Positions 1 through 9,495 of a DNA stretch of 64,000 nucleotides are shown here, in pieces. The notes beneath the pieces were generated by a model. That model was not told the DNA's origin. It was given only the letters and a program-made list of their open reading frames with translations, and did not search any database. The stretch's first letter is position 1. Each line of letters begins with the position of its first letter. The DNA lies in the NCBI GenBank assembly GCA_020846875.1, contig JADLDB010000055.1, forward strand, positions 16,511-80,510, in the 5' to 3' direction. Both the position numbers and the translations under genes were made by a program. The stretch comes from Myxococcales bacterium. GTDB lineage: Bacteria > Myxococcota > Myxococcia > Myxococcales > Myxococcaceae.

Positions 1-895
1 TGGGGGACGCGGTGCACAGGTTTCCTCCCACCGTGCCGCGGTGCTTGATCTGCCGCGCGCCGAAGTAGCGCACCATGCGGTGCAGCGACGGCAGCCGCTG
101 CTCGCTGAAGGCCTCCAGCTCGGAGATGGTGACGCCGGCGCCGATGCGGAAAAGCTCAGGCGACTCCTCCACCGCGCGCAGGGGCGCCAGGCCCTCCAGG
201 GAGATGAGCTTCGGCGGGGCGGCAAAGCGCTTGGTGATCTCCAGGGAAAGGTCCGTGCCTCCCCCCACGAAGCGCGCGTCCGGGTGGCGGACCAGCTCGT
301 CGAAGAGCGCGTCGAAGGTGACGGGGGTGACGAAGCGCTGGCCGTGGGCCTGGTAGTGCAGGTCCATCGACTCGGGCGCGCGGGCCGCGAAGCGATCGCT
401 CGGGCAGGCGCCGGCGATCTTCTGCGCGGCGTCGCGGATCGGCCGGTAGCCGGTGCAGCGGCAGAGGTTGCCGCACAGCTGATCGTCCAGCTTCCAGGGT
501 TGGTCGAGATCCTCCCGGTAGGTGGCCTCGAACATCGACATCACCACGCCGGGCGTGCAGTAGCCGCACTGACTGCCCAGGGCGCGGGCCAGGGCCTCCT
601 GCGCGGGGTGCCAGGCGCCGTCGGGCGCGCGCAGCGCCTCCACGGTGACGACGTGCTTGCCCTGCACCATCGGCAACAGCAGCAGGCAGGAGTTGACCGC
701 GCGCCACTGAGGGCTGCCGGCGGCCCTCGCTTCGGCCACGGCCACGGTGCACGCGCCGCAGTCGCCTTCAGCGCAGCCCTCCTTGGTGCCCGGCAGGCCC
801 TTCACGTCGCGCAGGTAGCGCAGGAGCGTGGTGGTGGGCGCCAGGTTGCGCTCCGTCACCCACGTCCCGTTCAAGTTGAAGCGCAGGTGGTCCAT
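1..895 (-). CDS. xdhA: Xanthine dehydrogenase small subunit (2Fe-2S/FAD), 3' end cut by window edge
   Basis: The gene runs off the left edge; about 298 codons are visible. ATG at 895 is fixed because an in-frame TAG lies five codons upstream. Both [2Fe-2S] clusters of the molybdenum hydroxylase family are visible: the plant-ferredoxin cluster near residues 40-70 (CAEGDCGAC plus a later NSC) and the alpha-helical cluster near residues 105-150 (CGYCTPG and CGNLCRCTGYRPI). From about residue 185 an FAD_binding_5 domain begins (FVGGGTDL, then GTVGGNLCTASP at the edge). In this family the subunit passes electrons from the molybdopterin subunit (XdhB, expected further left) through Fe-S to FAD and NAD during hypoxanthine/xanthine oxidation in the cytoplasm. 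A related molybdenum hydroxylase small subunit is possible, but the Fe-S plus FAD fusion in one chain is typical of XdhA. Confidence 0.9.
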   Translation of the reverse strand, partial: MDHLRFNLNGTWVTERNLAPTTTLLRYLRDVKGLPGTKEGCAEGDCGACTVAVAEARAAGSPQWRAVNSCLLLLPMVQGKHVVTVEALRAPDGAWHPAQEALARALGSQCGYCTPGVVMSMFEATYREDLDQPWKLDDQLCGNLCRCTGYRPIRDAAQKIAGACPSDRFAARAPESMDLHYQAHGQRFVTPVTFDALFDELVRHPDARFVGGGTDLSLEITKRFAAPPKLISLEGLAPLRAVEESPELFRIGAGVTISELEAFSEQRLPSLHRMVRYFGARQIKHRGTVGGNLCTASP

Positions 896-957
896 GTGGC
901 GGGCGTTCTACCAGAGCCCGGCGCGCATGAAACGCCCTGCTGAGGCGGACGCGCCCG

Positions 958-2295
958 TCAGGGCACCGGCTCGGAGTCTTCCTTCCTCTCTGACGGCGAC
1001 GGCCAATCCATCTCCACCGCCACGCCGAAGCCGTGCTCCGCCAGCCACCGCCACGCGCCCACCACCTGGACGCCGCGGTAGTCGCGGTAGCCCGTGAAGT
1101 CGGCGCCGTCGTGACCCGCCGTCGCGTCGGCGGCCATGCGCGTCAACGGGCGCGCCGCCCCGGGCCCGTCCCCGGCCGGATCGCACACCCGGATTCGTCG
1201 CGGCGTCTGTGCGCCTGGATCGCGCGGCAGCAGCCCCGCGCGCTGGAGCTGATCGGGGAAGCGGCTGTTGGACAGCATCACCCCCTCGGCATCGAAGGCG
1301 TAGGTCTCTGCCGACGGCGCCGGCCCCGGCTGCGCGAGGATGCGCAGGAAGTCGCGCCGCGCGTCGAAGGTGAACACCAGGTGCGCCGCCTCCAGGCCCG
1401 GGAGCTCCAGCCGCGCCCCGGCGAGGATGACGAGGCCGAGATCCCACCGCGCCTCCGCCGGCTCGAGCGGCAGCGACGCCGCCGAGCCCTCGCGCTCCAG
1501 TTGCTCGGAGAACCGGGCGAGCGCCGCGTCGGCCCGTGCGCCCACCCCCAGTTGGACCAGCGCCTCCCCGCAGGCCACCAGCGACACCCCCAGCGCACCC
1601 TGGGCCCGCTGGTGCTCGGTCAGCTCCAGCTCCAGCAGCCGGCGCAGGCGCGGCGCGAACACCCCGCCGGTTGCGGGCCGGGTGGCGCGGAACAGCGCGG
1701 CGGCGCCGTCTCGCAACGAGGCGCTCGTGCTCACGCGCCGCGCCGCCTCGCGTCTCAACGCCAGCCAGCTCACCAGCGCCTCCACGCGCGCGTTCAGCAG
1801 CGCCGGCAAGACCTCCGCGGGCACCACCGGCGCGCGCGGCGCCGCTGCAGCAGCAGCTTCCAGCGCCACGCCTCCGGCGCGGTACGTCACCACCGGGCAC
1901 TCCAGCCGCTCGAGCAGCCGTCGGACCAGGCCCCGGCCGCCCAGCGCCCGCGCCAACGCCGGGCGCTGGCGCACCTCCATCACCAGGAGATCCACCCGCT
2001 CGCGCGCGACGAAGGCAGCGATGGTCTCCAGCGGATCGCCCTGCTCCAGCGCGTGCAGGAAGGGCACCGCCGGATCATCGGGCACGAGGCTCAGCAGCGC
2101 CCCCTCGGGGCGCGCCCGCCGCGCCGACACCGACTGGTGCAGCATGCCCTCGCCGGCCTGCGCATCGAGCGGCACCACGTGCAGGATGACCAGCGTCGCC
2201 GCGCGCTCCGCCGCGAGCCGCGTCGCCAGGTGCAGCCCGCCCTTCACGTCGCCGTGAAAGTCGGTGGCGAACAGCACCCGGGGCTCGCGGCGCAC
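958..2295 (-). CDS. Universal stress protein domain fused to a Cache-like C-terminal domain
   Basis: 445 residues. Residues 1-145 resemble a UspA fold: strand start RVLFATDF, then a mid-domain LVMEVRQR and a C-terminal CPVVTY strand where a USP normally ends. The ATP-binding G-2x-G-9x-G(S/T) motif is not clear. Residues about 320-430 resemble the distal part of a dCache sensor (TYAFDAEGVMLSNSRF, then GYRDYRGVQVVGAWRWL and GFGVAVEMD), a signature usually found in the periplasmic part of membrane kinases and cyclases. No signal peptide or membrane helix is visible, so the protein should be cytosolic. The middle (150-320) is helical and unrecognised. It ends 62 bp upstream of the xdhA start on the same strand. 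A stress or redox ligand sensor is an inference from the domains. Confidence 0.75.
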   Translation of the reverse strand: MRREPRVLFATDFHGDVKGGLHLATRLAAERAATLVILHVVPLDAQAGEGMLHQSVSARRARPEGALLSLVPDDPAVPFLHALEQGDPLETIAAFVARERVDLLVMEVRQRPALARALGGRGLVRRLLERLECPVVTYRAGGVALEAAAAAAPRAPVVPAEVLPALLNARVEALVSWLALRREAARRVSTSASLRDGAAALFRATRPATGGVFAPRLRRLLELELTEHQRAQGALGVSLVACGEALVQLGVGARADAALARFSEQLEREGSAASLPLEPAEARWDLGLVILAGARLELPGLEAAHLVFTFDARRDFLRILAQPGPAPSAETYAFDAEGVMLSNSRFPDQLQRAGLLPRDPGAQTPRRIRVCDPAGDGPGAARPLTRMAADATAGHDGADFTGYRDYRGVQVVGAWRWLAEHGFGVAVEMDWPSPSERKEDSEPVP

Positions 2296-2325
2296 GGTCT
2301 TCAGCTCAACGAAGACGCAGCGCTC

Positions 2326-3432
2326 TCACTGGCAGAGGCCGGTGCTGGCGTTGCAGGTGCGGCCGGGGGCGCAGCCCACGAAGGCGCAGTCGTAGAAACA
2401 CACGCCCTGGGCCCCTGTTCCACCGTCCGCCAGCGTCACCGGGACGCAGGTGGTGCCGTAGCGGCAGTTGCCGTGCTGGCTCACCGGCGCGCAGCTCCCG
2501 AGGCACTGGTTGAAGGTGGTGCCCTGCTGCACGAGGCCAATGCACTGCGAATTGGAAGGGCAGGTGCCGGAGTTGCAGCTCGGCGTGCAATAGCCACCGG
2601 GCATGTCGGCGCCACCGTCGGGCAGGAAGGCTCCTCCCAGACAGGTGGCCGTCTCACCCGAGGGGACCACGCAGCCGGAGTTGTCAGAGCAGCCAGCGCC
2701 CGGCGCGCCGGTGGTGGTGGTGCAGTTCCCCTGTTGGTTGCAGAACTGCGTCGTCGAGCACGCCATGCAGGCCTGGCCCTGACGCCCACACTCAGTGCCG
2801 AGCGTATTGCCGGGCACGCAGCGCCCCAGCGAGTCGCAGCAGCCCGCGCAGTTGCCCGGCCCGCAGGGAGGTCCACCGCCCCCGCCCGTGCCGCCGCCGA
2901 TGCCCCCGCCACCTCCGCCACCACCTCCGCCACCTACGCCTCCGCCGCCGCCGCCCCCGATGCCGCCGCCTGTACCTCCGCCCACGCCGCCGCCCGTCCC
3001 TCCACCGACGCCGCCGCCCGTGCCTCCGCCGACGCCGCCGCCCGTGCCTCCGCCCGGACCTCCGCCGCCGCCTCCGCCGACGCCGCCGCCGGTACCGCCA
3101 CCCACGCCTCCGCCCACACCGCCGCCGGTGCCTCCGCCGACGCCGCCGCCGACACCGCCGCCCGTACCTCCGCCGAAGCCACCGCCGGCGCCACCGCCGT
3201 TGCTGACGGACAGGCACACGCCGAGGCTACAGAATTGGCCCAGCACGCACTGCTGGCAGGCCTGCCCCTGCTGCCCGCAGGCGATCTGCGAGGGCGTCTG
3301 GCAGGTGCCGTTGGCGTCGCAGCACCCGAGGGAACAGGTGCTGGCGTTGCAGGGCGGCTTGCCGCCACCACAGGAGAAACCGAACAGGCCGCCGAGGGCA
3401 GCCGCCACGAGGAAGAGCCGAAGAGCGCGCAC
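2326..3432 (-). CDS. Cys-rich, Gly-repeat putative lipoprotein
   Basis: 368 residues from GTG at 3432. The reading frame is open far upstream, but only this start gives an export signal (RALRLFLVAAALGGLFGFSC). The Cys after the hydrophobic stretch could be lipidated, although Gly-Phe-Ser before it is a poor lipobox. Next come two Cys-rich blocks (C-x-AST-C-x3-CCD and similar), a Gly-rich spacer of about 110 residues built from GGGTGGGVGGG-like units, then more Cys-rich blocks to the C-terminus (CxxC and CCD spacings), ending TGLCQ. This architecture is common in myxobacterial surface proteins, where the Gly tract acts as a flexible linker and the Cys blocks are probably disulfide-bonded. No catalytic motif is seen and function is unknown. 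It is transcribed away from the gene at 3565. Confidence 0.75.
   Translation of the reverse strand: MRALRLFLVAAALGGLFGFSCGGGKPPCNASTCSLGCCDANGTCQTPSQIACGQQGQACQQCVLGQFCSLGVCLSVSNGGGAGGGFGGGTGGGVGGGVGGGTGGGVGGGVGGGTGGGVGGGGGGGPGGGTGGGVGGGTGGGVGGGTGGGVGGGTGGGIGGGGGGGVGGGGGGGGGGGIGGGTGGGGGPPCGPGNCAGCCDSLGRCVPGNTLGTECGRQGQACMACSTTQFCNQQGNCTTTTGAPGAGCSDNSGCVVPSGETATCLGGAFLPDGGADMPGGYCTPSCNSGTCPSNSQCIGLVQQGTTFNQCLGSCAPVSQHGNCRYGTTCVPVTLADGGTGAQGVCFYDCAFVGCAPGRTCNASTGLCQ
2880..3195. repeat. Low-complexity triplet/hexamer repeat encoding a (GGGxGGG)n linker
   Basis: On the plus strand this is a tract of CCGCC/CCTCCGCC-like units, with CCGCCGCCCGTGCCTCCG and close variants recurring. Read on the minus strand it encodes the Gly-rich linker of the lipoprotein that contains it. 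Such tracts are prone to slippage, so length differences between strains would be expected. The plus-strand reading (Pro-rich) is an artefact of the repeat. Confidence 0.8.
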
Positions 3433-3564
3433 AGTGGGGTGAAGACACCCGACCCTGGCCCGGTGCGCAAGGCCCACGTCAAGGATCAGCCCTGCTCGTC
3501 GCCTGTTCGACTGTAAAACGCCGCCGTGGACGGCCGGGCCCAATGCTGACAAACCACCCGGGCC

Positions 3565-4035
3565 ATGAGCGACCCCACCGCCGACACCCTCACTGGACGC
3601 CTGCTGGCCGACAAGGGCAAGCGCCCCGTCATCCTCGCTGACTGCGTGAAGCTGATCGACGAAGAGGTGGCCAGCAAGGGCGGCCTGTCCGGCCTGGCGA
3701 TCAAGGCGGCGTACAAGGTGGTGTGCGCGGTGAAGCCGGGCATCATCCGCGAGTCGATGGACCAACTGCTGGACGACTTCGTCCACCGCCTCGAGCCCTT
3801 CTACGTCGACCACCGGAAGGACGGCGCGGCGCCGGGCGCCTTCGGGGAGACGCTGAACAAGCGCGGCGCGGAAGTGGCTGACGCGCTGCTGGGCATCACC
3901 GACGACCGCGCGAAGAAGGCCAGGCACGCCACCTTGAAGGGCGCCTACGAGAAACTGCGCCCCCAGGCGAAGAAGCACGTGGAGGAGGCGGTGCCGCGCG
4001 TGGGCCGTACCCTGGCTGCTCACCTGGGGACCTAG
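3565..4035 (+). CDS. DUF6918-like conserved protein
   Basis: 156 residues, cytosolic, no signal or membrane segment. The block RPVILADCVKLIDEEVASKGG followed by LSGLAIKAAYKVVCAVKPGI and DDFVHRLEPFY resembles a small family of uncharacterised proteins that I recall as DUF6918, seen also in actinobacteria; the assignment is from memory of the motif. The rest is helical and rich in Lys and Ala. It sits 7 bp before the next gene (ATG at 4043), so the two are probably cotranscribed. The 132-bp gap upstream separates it from the divergent lipoprotein gene and should carry both promoters, though I see no convincing -35/-10 pair. Function is unknown. Confidence 0.75.
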   Translation: MSDPTADTLTGRLLADKGKRPVILADCVKLIDEEVASKGGLSGLAIKAAYKVVCAVKPGIIRESMDQLLDDFVHRLEPFYVDHRKDGAAPGAFGETLNKRGAEVADALLGITDDRAKKARHATLKGAYEKLRPQAKKHVEEAVPRVGRTLAAHLGT

Positions 4036-4042
4036 AGCGCCG

Positions 4043-4738
4043 ATGAGCTTCCGCGACCGGACCGACGCCGAGCGCGCCCTGCAGCGCTGGCCTTCCAGAA
4101 ACCTGGAGCAGCTCTTCGAGGACCTGGCCGAGCTCGGCCACCGCTGGAAGGACGGGGACGAGGTGCGGGTGCCGCGCGTCACCCTCTTCCTGCGCAGCGG
4201 CCGCGAGGTGACCGGCTTCGTGCTGGACGTGTACGGCGACCGCGCCGGCGGGCGCACCGTGCTGATCCGCTCTCCGGCCGCCGCACACCCCGCGGGGGTC
4301 GACGTCACCCACGTCCCCTGGGCCACCCTCGACGCCGTGACGGTGCACGACGTGGCCGCCTGGGACCGGCCGCCGGCCGACGCGCCTCCGCCACCCACCC
4401 GCGAGGAGCTGCTGGCCCGCGCCGCCTCCGCCACCGAGCTGCTGGCCGAGAAGGTGGGCACGCCCATCGCCTTCGAGCTGGAGCTGGGCGACGACGAGGC
4501 CGCGCTCGAGCCGCTCGGCTGGTTGCTCCGCCTGGCCCAGCGGGTGCTGCTGGAAGTGGCCGCCGCGCCGGCCAGCGCCGATGCGCTGCGCGGCCGCGTC
4601 AAGGCGGTCAAGCTGGCGCTGGGTATTCAGCCGCTCACGTCCTTCGCCGACGGCTCCTTGATCATCACCACCCCCTCGGCCTGGAACAAGCGCGCCACCG
4701 CGCAGTCCCTGCGCCGCGAGCTGGAAGCGCTGCTGTAG
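4043..4738 (+). CDS. Conserved hypothetical protein
   Basis: 231 residues with strong coding character. The N-terminal part has a beta-rich stretch (RVPRVTLFLRSGREVTGFVL, then VLIRSP and VTHVPWATLDAVTVHDV at roughly 45-105) that reads like a small barrel or Sm/SH3-like fold. A Pro-rich linker follows (RPPADAPPPPTREE), then a helical half (about 120-231) ending SWNKRATAQSLRRELEALL-like. No catalytic motif, signal peptide or membrane helix. It follows the DUF6918-like gene by 7 bp and precedes the kinase gene by 49 bp. I do not recognise the family; a myxobacterial lineage-specific protein is likely. Confidence 0.7.
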   Translation: MSFRDRTDAERALQRWPSRNLEQLFEDLAELGHRWKDGDEVRVPRVTLFLRSGREVTGFVLDVYGDRAGGRTVLIRSPAAAHPAGVDVTHVPWATLDAVTVHDVAAWDRPPADAPPPPTREELLARAASATELLAEKVGTPIAFELELGDDEAALEPLGWLLRLAQRVLLEVAAAPASADALRGRVKAVKLALGIQPLTSFADGSLIITTPSAWNKRATAQSLRRELEALL

Positions 4739-4787
4739 GGAAAAGCCGATCCCCTCCCGAAGCAAGCTGCTCTAGACTGCCGCCGGG

Positions 4788-6962
4788 GTGGATACGCCGG
4801 GTCAACCCACGTGGATCGGCCAGTACCGTCTGACGTCGCGACTGGCGACGGGCGGAATGGCCGAGGTGTACGTCGGGCGGCACGTCGACGAGGCAGGCAC
4901 CCTGGGGCCGATGGTGGCGGTGAAGAAGCTGTTGCCCCACCTGGTGAAGGACACCTCCATCGTGAGGATGTTCCTCAACGAGGCGCGGATCACCGCGCAG
5001 ATCCAGCACCCCAACGTGGTGCGCATCTTCGAGCTGGGCCAGGTGGACGGCGAGCCCTTCATCGCCATGGAGCTCCTGGAAGGGCACACCTGGGCCGACC
5101 TGCGCAACCGCGCCGCCGAGAACGGCCGCCGCATGCCGATGGGCGTCGCCCTCTACATCCTCACCCAGGCGTGCCGGGGGCTGGACGCCGCGCACAAGGC
5201 CAAGGGCGACGACGGCCAGCCGCTCGCGCTGGTGCACCGCGACTTCACGCCCGACAACATCCACGTGGGGGTCCACGGCGAGGTGAAGGTCATCGACTTC
5301 GGCATCGCCAAGACGGCGTCGTGGGGCGCGGGCACCGAGCCGGGCACACTCAAGGGCAAGTTCTTCTACATGTCGCCCGAGATGATCCTCGCCAAGCCCG
5401 TCGATCACCGGGCCGACGTGTTCGCCGCGGGGGTGATGCTGTACGAGCAGCTGTGCGGCCGCCGGCCCTTCACCGGCACCAGCGTGGACGAAGTGGTGAT
5501 GAAGATCGCCACCGGCAAGCCCACGCCGCCCACCACGTACGATCCCGCCGTGCCGTCGCCGCTGGAGGCGATCTGCCTGGCGGCGCTCAACCGCAACGTG
5601 GACTCCCGCTTCCAGTCCCTGGAGGTGCTGGCCGACGCGATCGAAGCGGTGGGCGGTGAGGCCCAGGTGGCCTCGGCGGAGGAGGTGGCCCAGTACGTCA
5701 ACTCCCTCTTCCCGGAGAAGGACGACGCGACGCGGATGACGCTGCGCCGCGCGCGCGAGGTCGACCCGTCGCACCCCGGCACGCGCCTGCCCCAGCCCGG
5801 CGAGCCGCTGGGCGCCACCATGCCCACGCCCCAGCGCGTCGATGAGGCGCGCGTGGCCAGCCGCGCCACCGACTACGTGCCGGTCTTCGAGCCGCCGGGG
5901 AGCGGCGCCTCCCAGCCCGTGGACGACTCTCCCGAGCCGCCCACCCAGATGGAGCGGCCGGTGCTCCCGGACCTCAACGCCGATCGCCCCGCCTCGCTGG
6001 CGCCGGAGGAGCTGCCGAAGCGCTCGCGCACCCCCATCTTCGTCGGCGTGGGCGTGCTGGTGGCGCTGGTGCTGATCGCGATGATCGGCTTCCGCGAGCC
6101 GTCCTTCTCGCCCACCGAGCGGCTGGCCCTGGCCGAGAAGGCCACGCCCGAGGAGCGGCTCGAGCTGCTGGAGCCCCTGGTGAAGGCGCCGGACGTCACC
6201 GAGGAGCAGCTCAAGGCGGCGGCTGGCATGGTGCGGGACGCGAAGGACTGGAAGCTGACGCTGGAGCTGGTGGACGCGTGGCTGCTCAAGAACCCGAAGA
6301 GCTTCGACGCCCGGCTGGTGGAAGCCGAGGCGGCCACCGCGGCCCGCTTCGGCAAGCGCGCGGAGACGGCCATCGCCGAGGCCTCGAAGCTTTCCCCCGA
6401 TGATCCCCGGCCGGACGCGGCCCTGGCCCGGCTGCGCGAGCTGCAGGGCGACTCGAGCGGCGCCCTGGAGGGCTGGACCCAGGCTGCGCGCAAGAGCAAG
6501 GGCACCACGGAGTACCTCGCGCGCCAGGGCTACTGGTTCTCCCAGGCCGGCCGATTGGACGAAGCCGAGCTGGCGCTCAACAAGGTGATGCGGGCGAAGC
6601 CGGATCCAGCGACGGCCGCCGAATTGGGCTTCGTGAAGTTCCGCAAGTCGAAGCCCGACGAGGCGCTCCGGCTGCTCAAGGGCGCGGTGAAGGACGACCC
6701 AGGGCTGATGGTGGCCCACTACTACCTGGGCGCGGTGCTGGTGCAGAAGGGCGACCTGGCCGCCGCGCGCGAAGCGTACACCGCCGCCGACGCGCTGGCG
6801 GGAGACGACGCGCGGCCCCTGACGGCCCTGTGCGAGCTTGAAGCCATGGCCGGCCCCGAGGGTCAGCTGGAGGCGGCGAAGAAGAAGCTCAAAGAGCGCT
6901 TCCCGAAAGACGCCGAGGCGATCATCACCCGCTGCTCCGTCCCCCCCACGCCCCCCCTTTAA
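4788..6962 (+). CDS. Membrane Ser/Thr protein kinase with C-terminal TPR repeats
   Basis: 724 residues from GTG. Kinase domain about 12-285: Gly loop LATGGMAEVY, catalytic Lys in VAVKKLL, catalytic loop HRDFTPDN, metal-binding DFG (IDFGIAK) and MSPE in place of APE. All catalytic residues are present, so it should be active. Residues 320-415 are a Pro/Ser-rich juxtamembrane linker. One membrane helix lies at about 424-442 (PIFVGVGVLVALVLIAMIGF). The rest is helical TPR-like (for example AHYYLGAVLVQKGDLAAAREAY) and would be periplasmic. This is the Hanks-type receptor layout of myxobacteria. The stop is one base from the next start, so it heads a run of same-strand genes (deacetylase, CPBP protease). 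Its target is unknown. Confidence 0.92.
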   Translation: MDTPGQPTWIGQYRLTSRLATGGMAEVYVGRHVDEAGTLGPMVAVKKLLPHLVKDTSIVRMFLNEARITAQIQHPNVVRIFELGQVDGEPFIAMELLEGHTWADLRNRAAENGRRMPMGVALYILTQACRGLDAAHKAKGDDGQPLALVHRDFTPDNIHVGVHGEVKVIDFGIAKTASWGAGTEPGTLKGKFFYMSPEMILAKPVDHRADVFAAGVMLYEQLCGRRPFTGTSVDEVVMKIATGKPTPPTTYDPAVPSPLEAICLAALNRNVDSRFQSLEVLADAIEAVGGEAQVASAEEVAQYVNSLFPEKDDATRMTLRRAREVDPSHPGTRLPQPGEPLGATMPTPQRVDEARVASRATDYVPVFEPPGSGASQPVDDSPEPPTQMERPVLPDLNADRPASLAPEELPKRSRTPIFVGVGVLVALVLIAMIGFREPSFSPTERLALAEKATPEERLELLEPLVKAPDVTEEQLKAAAGMVRDAKDWKLTLELVDAWLLKNPKSFDARLVEAEAATAARFGKRAETAIAEASKLSPDDPRPDAALARLRELQGDSSGALEGWTQAARKSKGTTEYLARQGYWFSQAGRLDEAELALNKVMRAKPDPATAAELGFVKFRKSKPDEALRLLKGAVKDDPGLMVAHYYLGAVLVQKGDLAAAREAYTAADALAGDDARPLTALCELEAMAGPEGQLEAAKKKLKERFPKDAEAIITRCSVPPTPPL

Positions 6963-6963
6963 A

Positions 6964-7668
6964 GTGAGCCGCCGCCTCGTCTTGAACGCGGACGACTTCG
7001 GGTACGACCCGGCCGTCACCGCGGGCATCGTGGAGGCGATGACGATGGGCGTGGTGAGCTCGACGACGATGATCGTCAACTCGCCGTGGTCTGCTGACGC
7101 GGCCGGGCGCGCGGCGGGGCTGTCCGTCGGCCTCCACCTCAACCTGGTGCGCTTCGAGGCGGTGAGCGAGCCGGGCCGGGTGCTGGAGGAGCAGGCACTG
7201 TCGTCGCTCTCCGCGGACTTCGTGGCGAAGGAGACCCAGGCGCAGCTATCGAAGCTCGAGTCGCTGCTGGGGCGGCGGCCCACGCACCTGGACGTGCACA
7301 AGCACGCGCACCGGGAGCCGGCGGTGCTGGAGGGCCTCGCGCGCACGGCGAGGGCGTGGGGCCTGTCGGTGCGCAGCATCTCCGACGGGATGCGCGCGGC
7401 GCTGCGGGCCCGGGGCGTCGGGACCAACGACGCCTTCCTCGGGGACGCGGGGCTGGAGGCGTACTGGACGCTGGAGCGCTTCGAGGCGCAGCTGGACTGC
7501 CTGCCCGCCCATGGCCTGGTGGAGCTGATGTGTCACCCGGGGCACCGGCCTTCCCACGTCACCAGCGGCTACGGCGCGCAGCGGGAAGTCGAGCTGGCCA
7601 CCTTCGTCGATCCCCGGGCCCGGGCGGCGCTCGTGAAGCGCGGCCTCGTCCTTCAAGGCTGGGCGTGA
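6964..7668 (+). CDS. YdjC/ChbG-type carbohydrate deacetylase
   Basis: 234 residues from GTG at 6964, one base after the kinase stop. Family metal-binding motifs are present: NADDFG near the N-terminus (metal-ligand Asp) and HLDVHKHAH around 103-111 (His ligands), followed by CHPGH near 190. The family (ChbG in E. coli) removes acetyl groups from N-acetylglucosamine units of chitooligosaccharides and related sugars; cytosolic members act on imported sugars. No signal peptide is seen. Its stop overlaps the next start by 4 bp (GTGA), showing translational coupling to the CPBP gene. A polar-lipid or envelope sugar substrate is equally possible here, because no chitin uptake genes are nearby. Confidence 0.85.
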   Translation: MSRRLVLNADDFGYDPAVTAGIVEAMTMGVVSSTTMIVNSPWSADAAGRAAGLSVGLHLNLVRFEAVSEPGRVLEEQALSSLSADFVAKETQAQLSKLESLLGRRPTHLDVHKHAHREPAVLEGLARTARAWGLSVRSISDGMRAALRARGVGTNDAFLGDAGLEAYWTLERFEAQLDCLPAHGLVELMCHPGHRPSHVTSGYGAQREVELATFVDPRARAALVKRGLVLQGWA

Positions 7669-8525
7669 AGCACGTCTTCGTCTCCGAGGACGGCCGTGTC
7701 CGCAGCGGCTGGGTGGTGGCCGCCTTCGCCGCCGTCGCCACGGTGGTGATGGGGGGCGCCCAGGTGGCGCTGGCGGTGACGGGCCTGGGGCAGGCGGTGC
7801 GCACGCTCGACGATCCTTCGCTCGCCTTCGTCACCTGGTCGACGGCCTTCGCGGCGCTGGCGGCGACGCTGGTGGGCCGCCTTCTGCTGAGAGAAGAGGT
7901 AGGGCTGTCGCGCACGAAGGCGGGGCGCCACTTCGCGCTGGGCCTCGGCCTCTCGCTGGGGCTGGTGGCGCTGGCCTGCGGCGTACCGGCGGTGGCGGGC
8001 GTCACCACCCTCGCGTGGAGCGGCGTCCCGGCCTCCAGGCTGGTGGTGGTGCTGGCCCAGCACGCCCTCTGCGTGGCGCCGACAGCCTTCGCGGAGGAGC
8101 TGCTGGTGCGCGGCGTGCCGCTCAAGGCGCTGTCCCGGGGGCTGCACCCGGTGGCGGCGGTGGCGATGACGGGCCTCGCCTTCGGCGCGCTGCACCTCAG
8201 CAACCCGAGCGCGTCGTGGGTGGCGGCGGTGAACGTGGCGCTGGTGGGCGCGTGGTTCGGCGCGGTGGCGGTGCGCACCCACAGCCTGTGGAAGCCGTTC
8301 GGCCTGCACGTGGGGTGGAACTTCGCGGAAGGCGTCCTCTTCGGGCAGCCGGTGAGTGGGCTCTTGCCCGGCACGTCGGTGCTGACCGCCCGCTGGCCGA
8401 AGCAGCCCGGCTTCTTCAGCGGCGGTGACTTCGGGCCTGAGGCGGCGGGGTGGACGGCGGTGCTGCTCGCGGCGGCGGTGATCGCCACGGCGCTCTGGCC
8501 CCGGCCTCAAGCGCACGCGCCTTGA
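7665..8525 (+). CDS. CPBP-family intramembrane glutamic protease
   Basis: 286 residues from GTG at 7665, overlapping the deacetylase stop. About seven hydrophobic helices. The CPBP (Abi/CAAX protease, Rce1-like) motifs are intact: FAEELLVRG (EExxxR) near 145, FGALHLSNP (FxxxH) near 175, and LHVGWNF (HxxxN) near 215. These form the intramembrane active site in Rce1/MroQ-type enzymes. Bacterial members are often linked to peptide maturation, signalling or self-immunity. The gene lies 34 bp before the ABC exporter operon, so a role in processing something handled by that exporter is possible but unproven. Confidence 0.88.
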   Translation: MKHVFVSEDGRVRSGWVVAAFAAVATVVMGGAQVALAVTGLGQAVRTLDDPSLAFVTWSTAFAALAATLVGRLLLREEVGLSRTKAGRHFALGLGLSLGLVALACGVPAVAGVTTLAWSGVPASRLVVVLAQHALCVAPTAFAEELLVRGVPLKALSRGLHPVAAVAMTGLAFGALHLSNPSASWVAAVNVALVGAWFGAVAVRTHSLWKPFGLHVGWNFAEGVLFGQPVSGLLPGTSVLTARWPKQPGFFSGGDFGPEAAGWTAVLLAAAVIATALWPRPQAHAP

Positions 8526-8559
8526 CTCCGCGGCGCTCACGGCTAAACGAGCGCTCGCG

Positions 8560-9491
<932 letters not shown>

Positions 9492-9495
<4 letters not shown>

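Noticed and set aside
2880..3195. CRISPR-like appearance of the regular CCGCC repeats
   Set aside because: Units are too short and continuous, with no unique spacers; it is coding low complexity.
1033..3516. Long plus-strand reading frames with Arg/His/Gln-rich and Pro-rich sequence
   Set aside because: They lie opposite the stress-protein and lipoprotein genes, which have natural sequence and a signal peptide; the Pro-rich part is just the antisense of the Gly repeat.
4665..7427. 920-codon minus-strand open frame
   Set aside because: Antisense of the Ser/Thr kinase and deacetylase genes, which carry all catalytic motifs; the His/Arg/Gly-rich composition is typical of shadow frames in GC-rich DNA.
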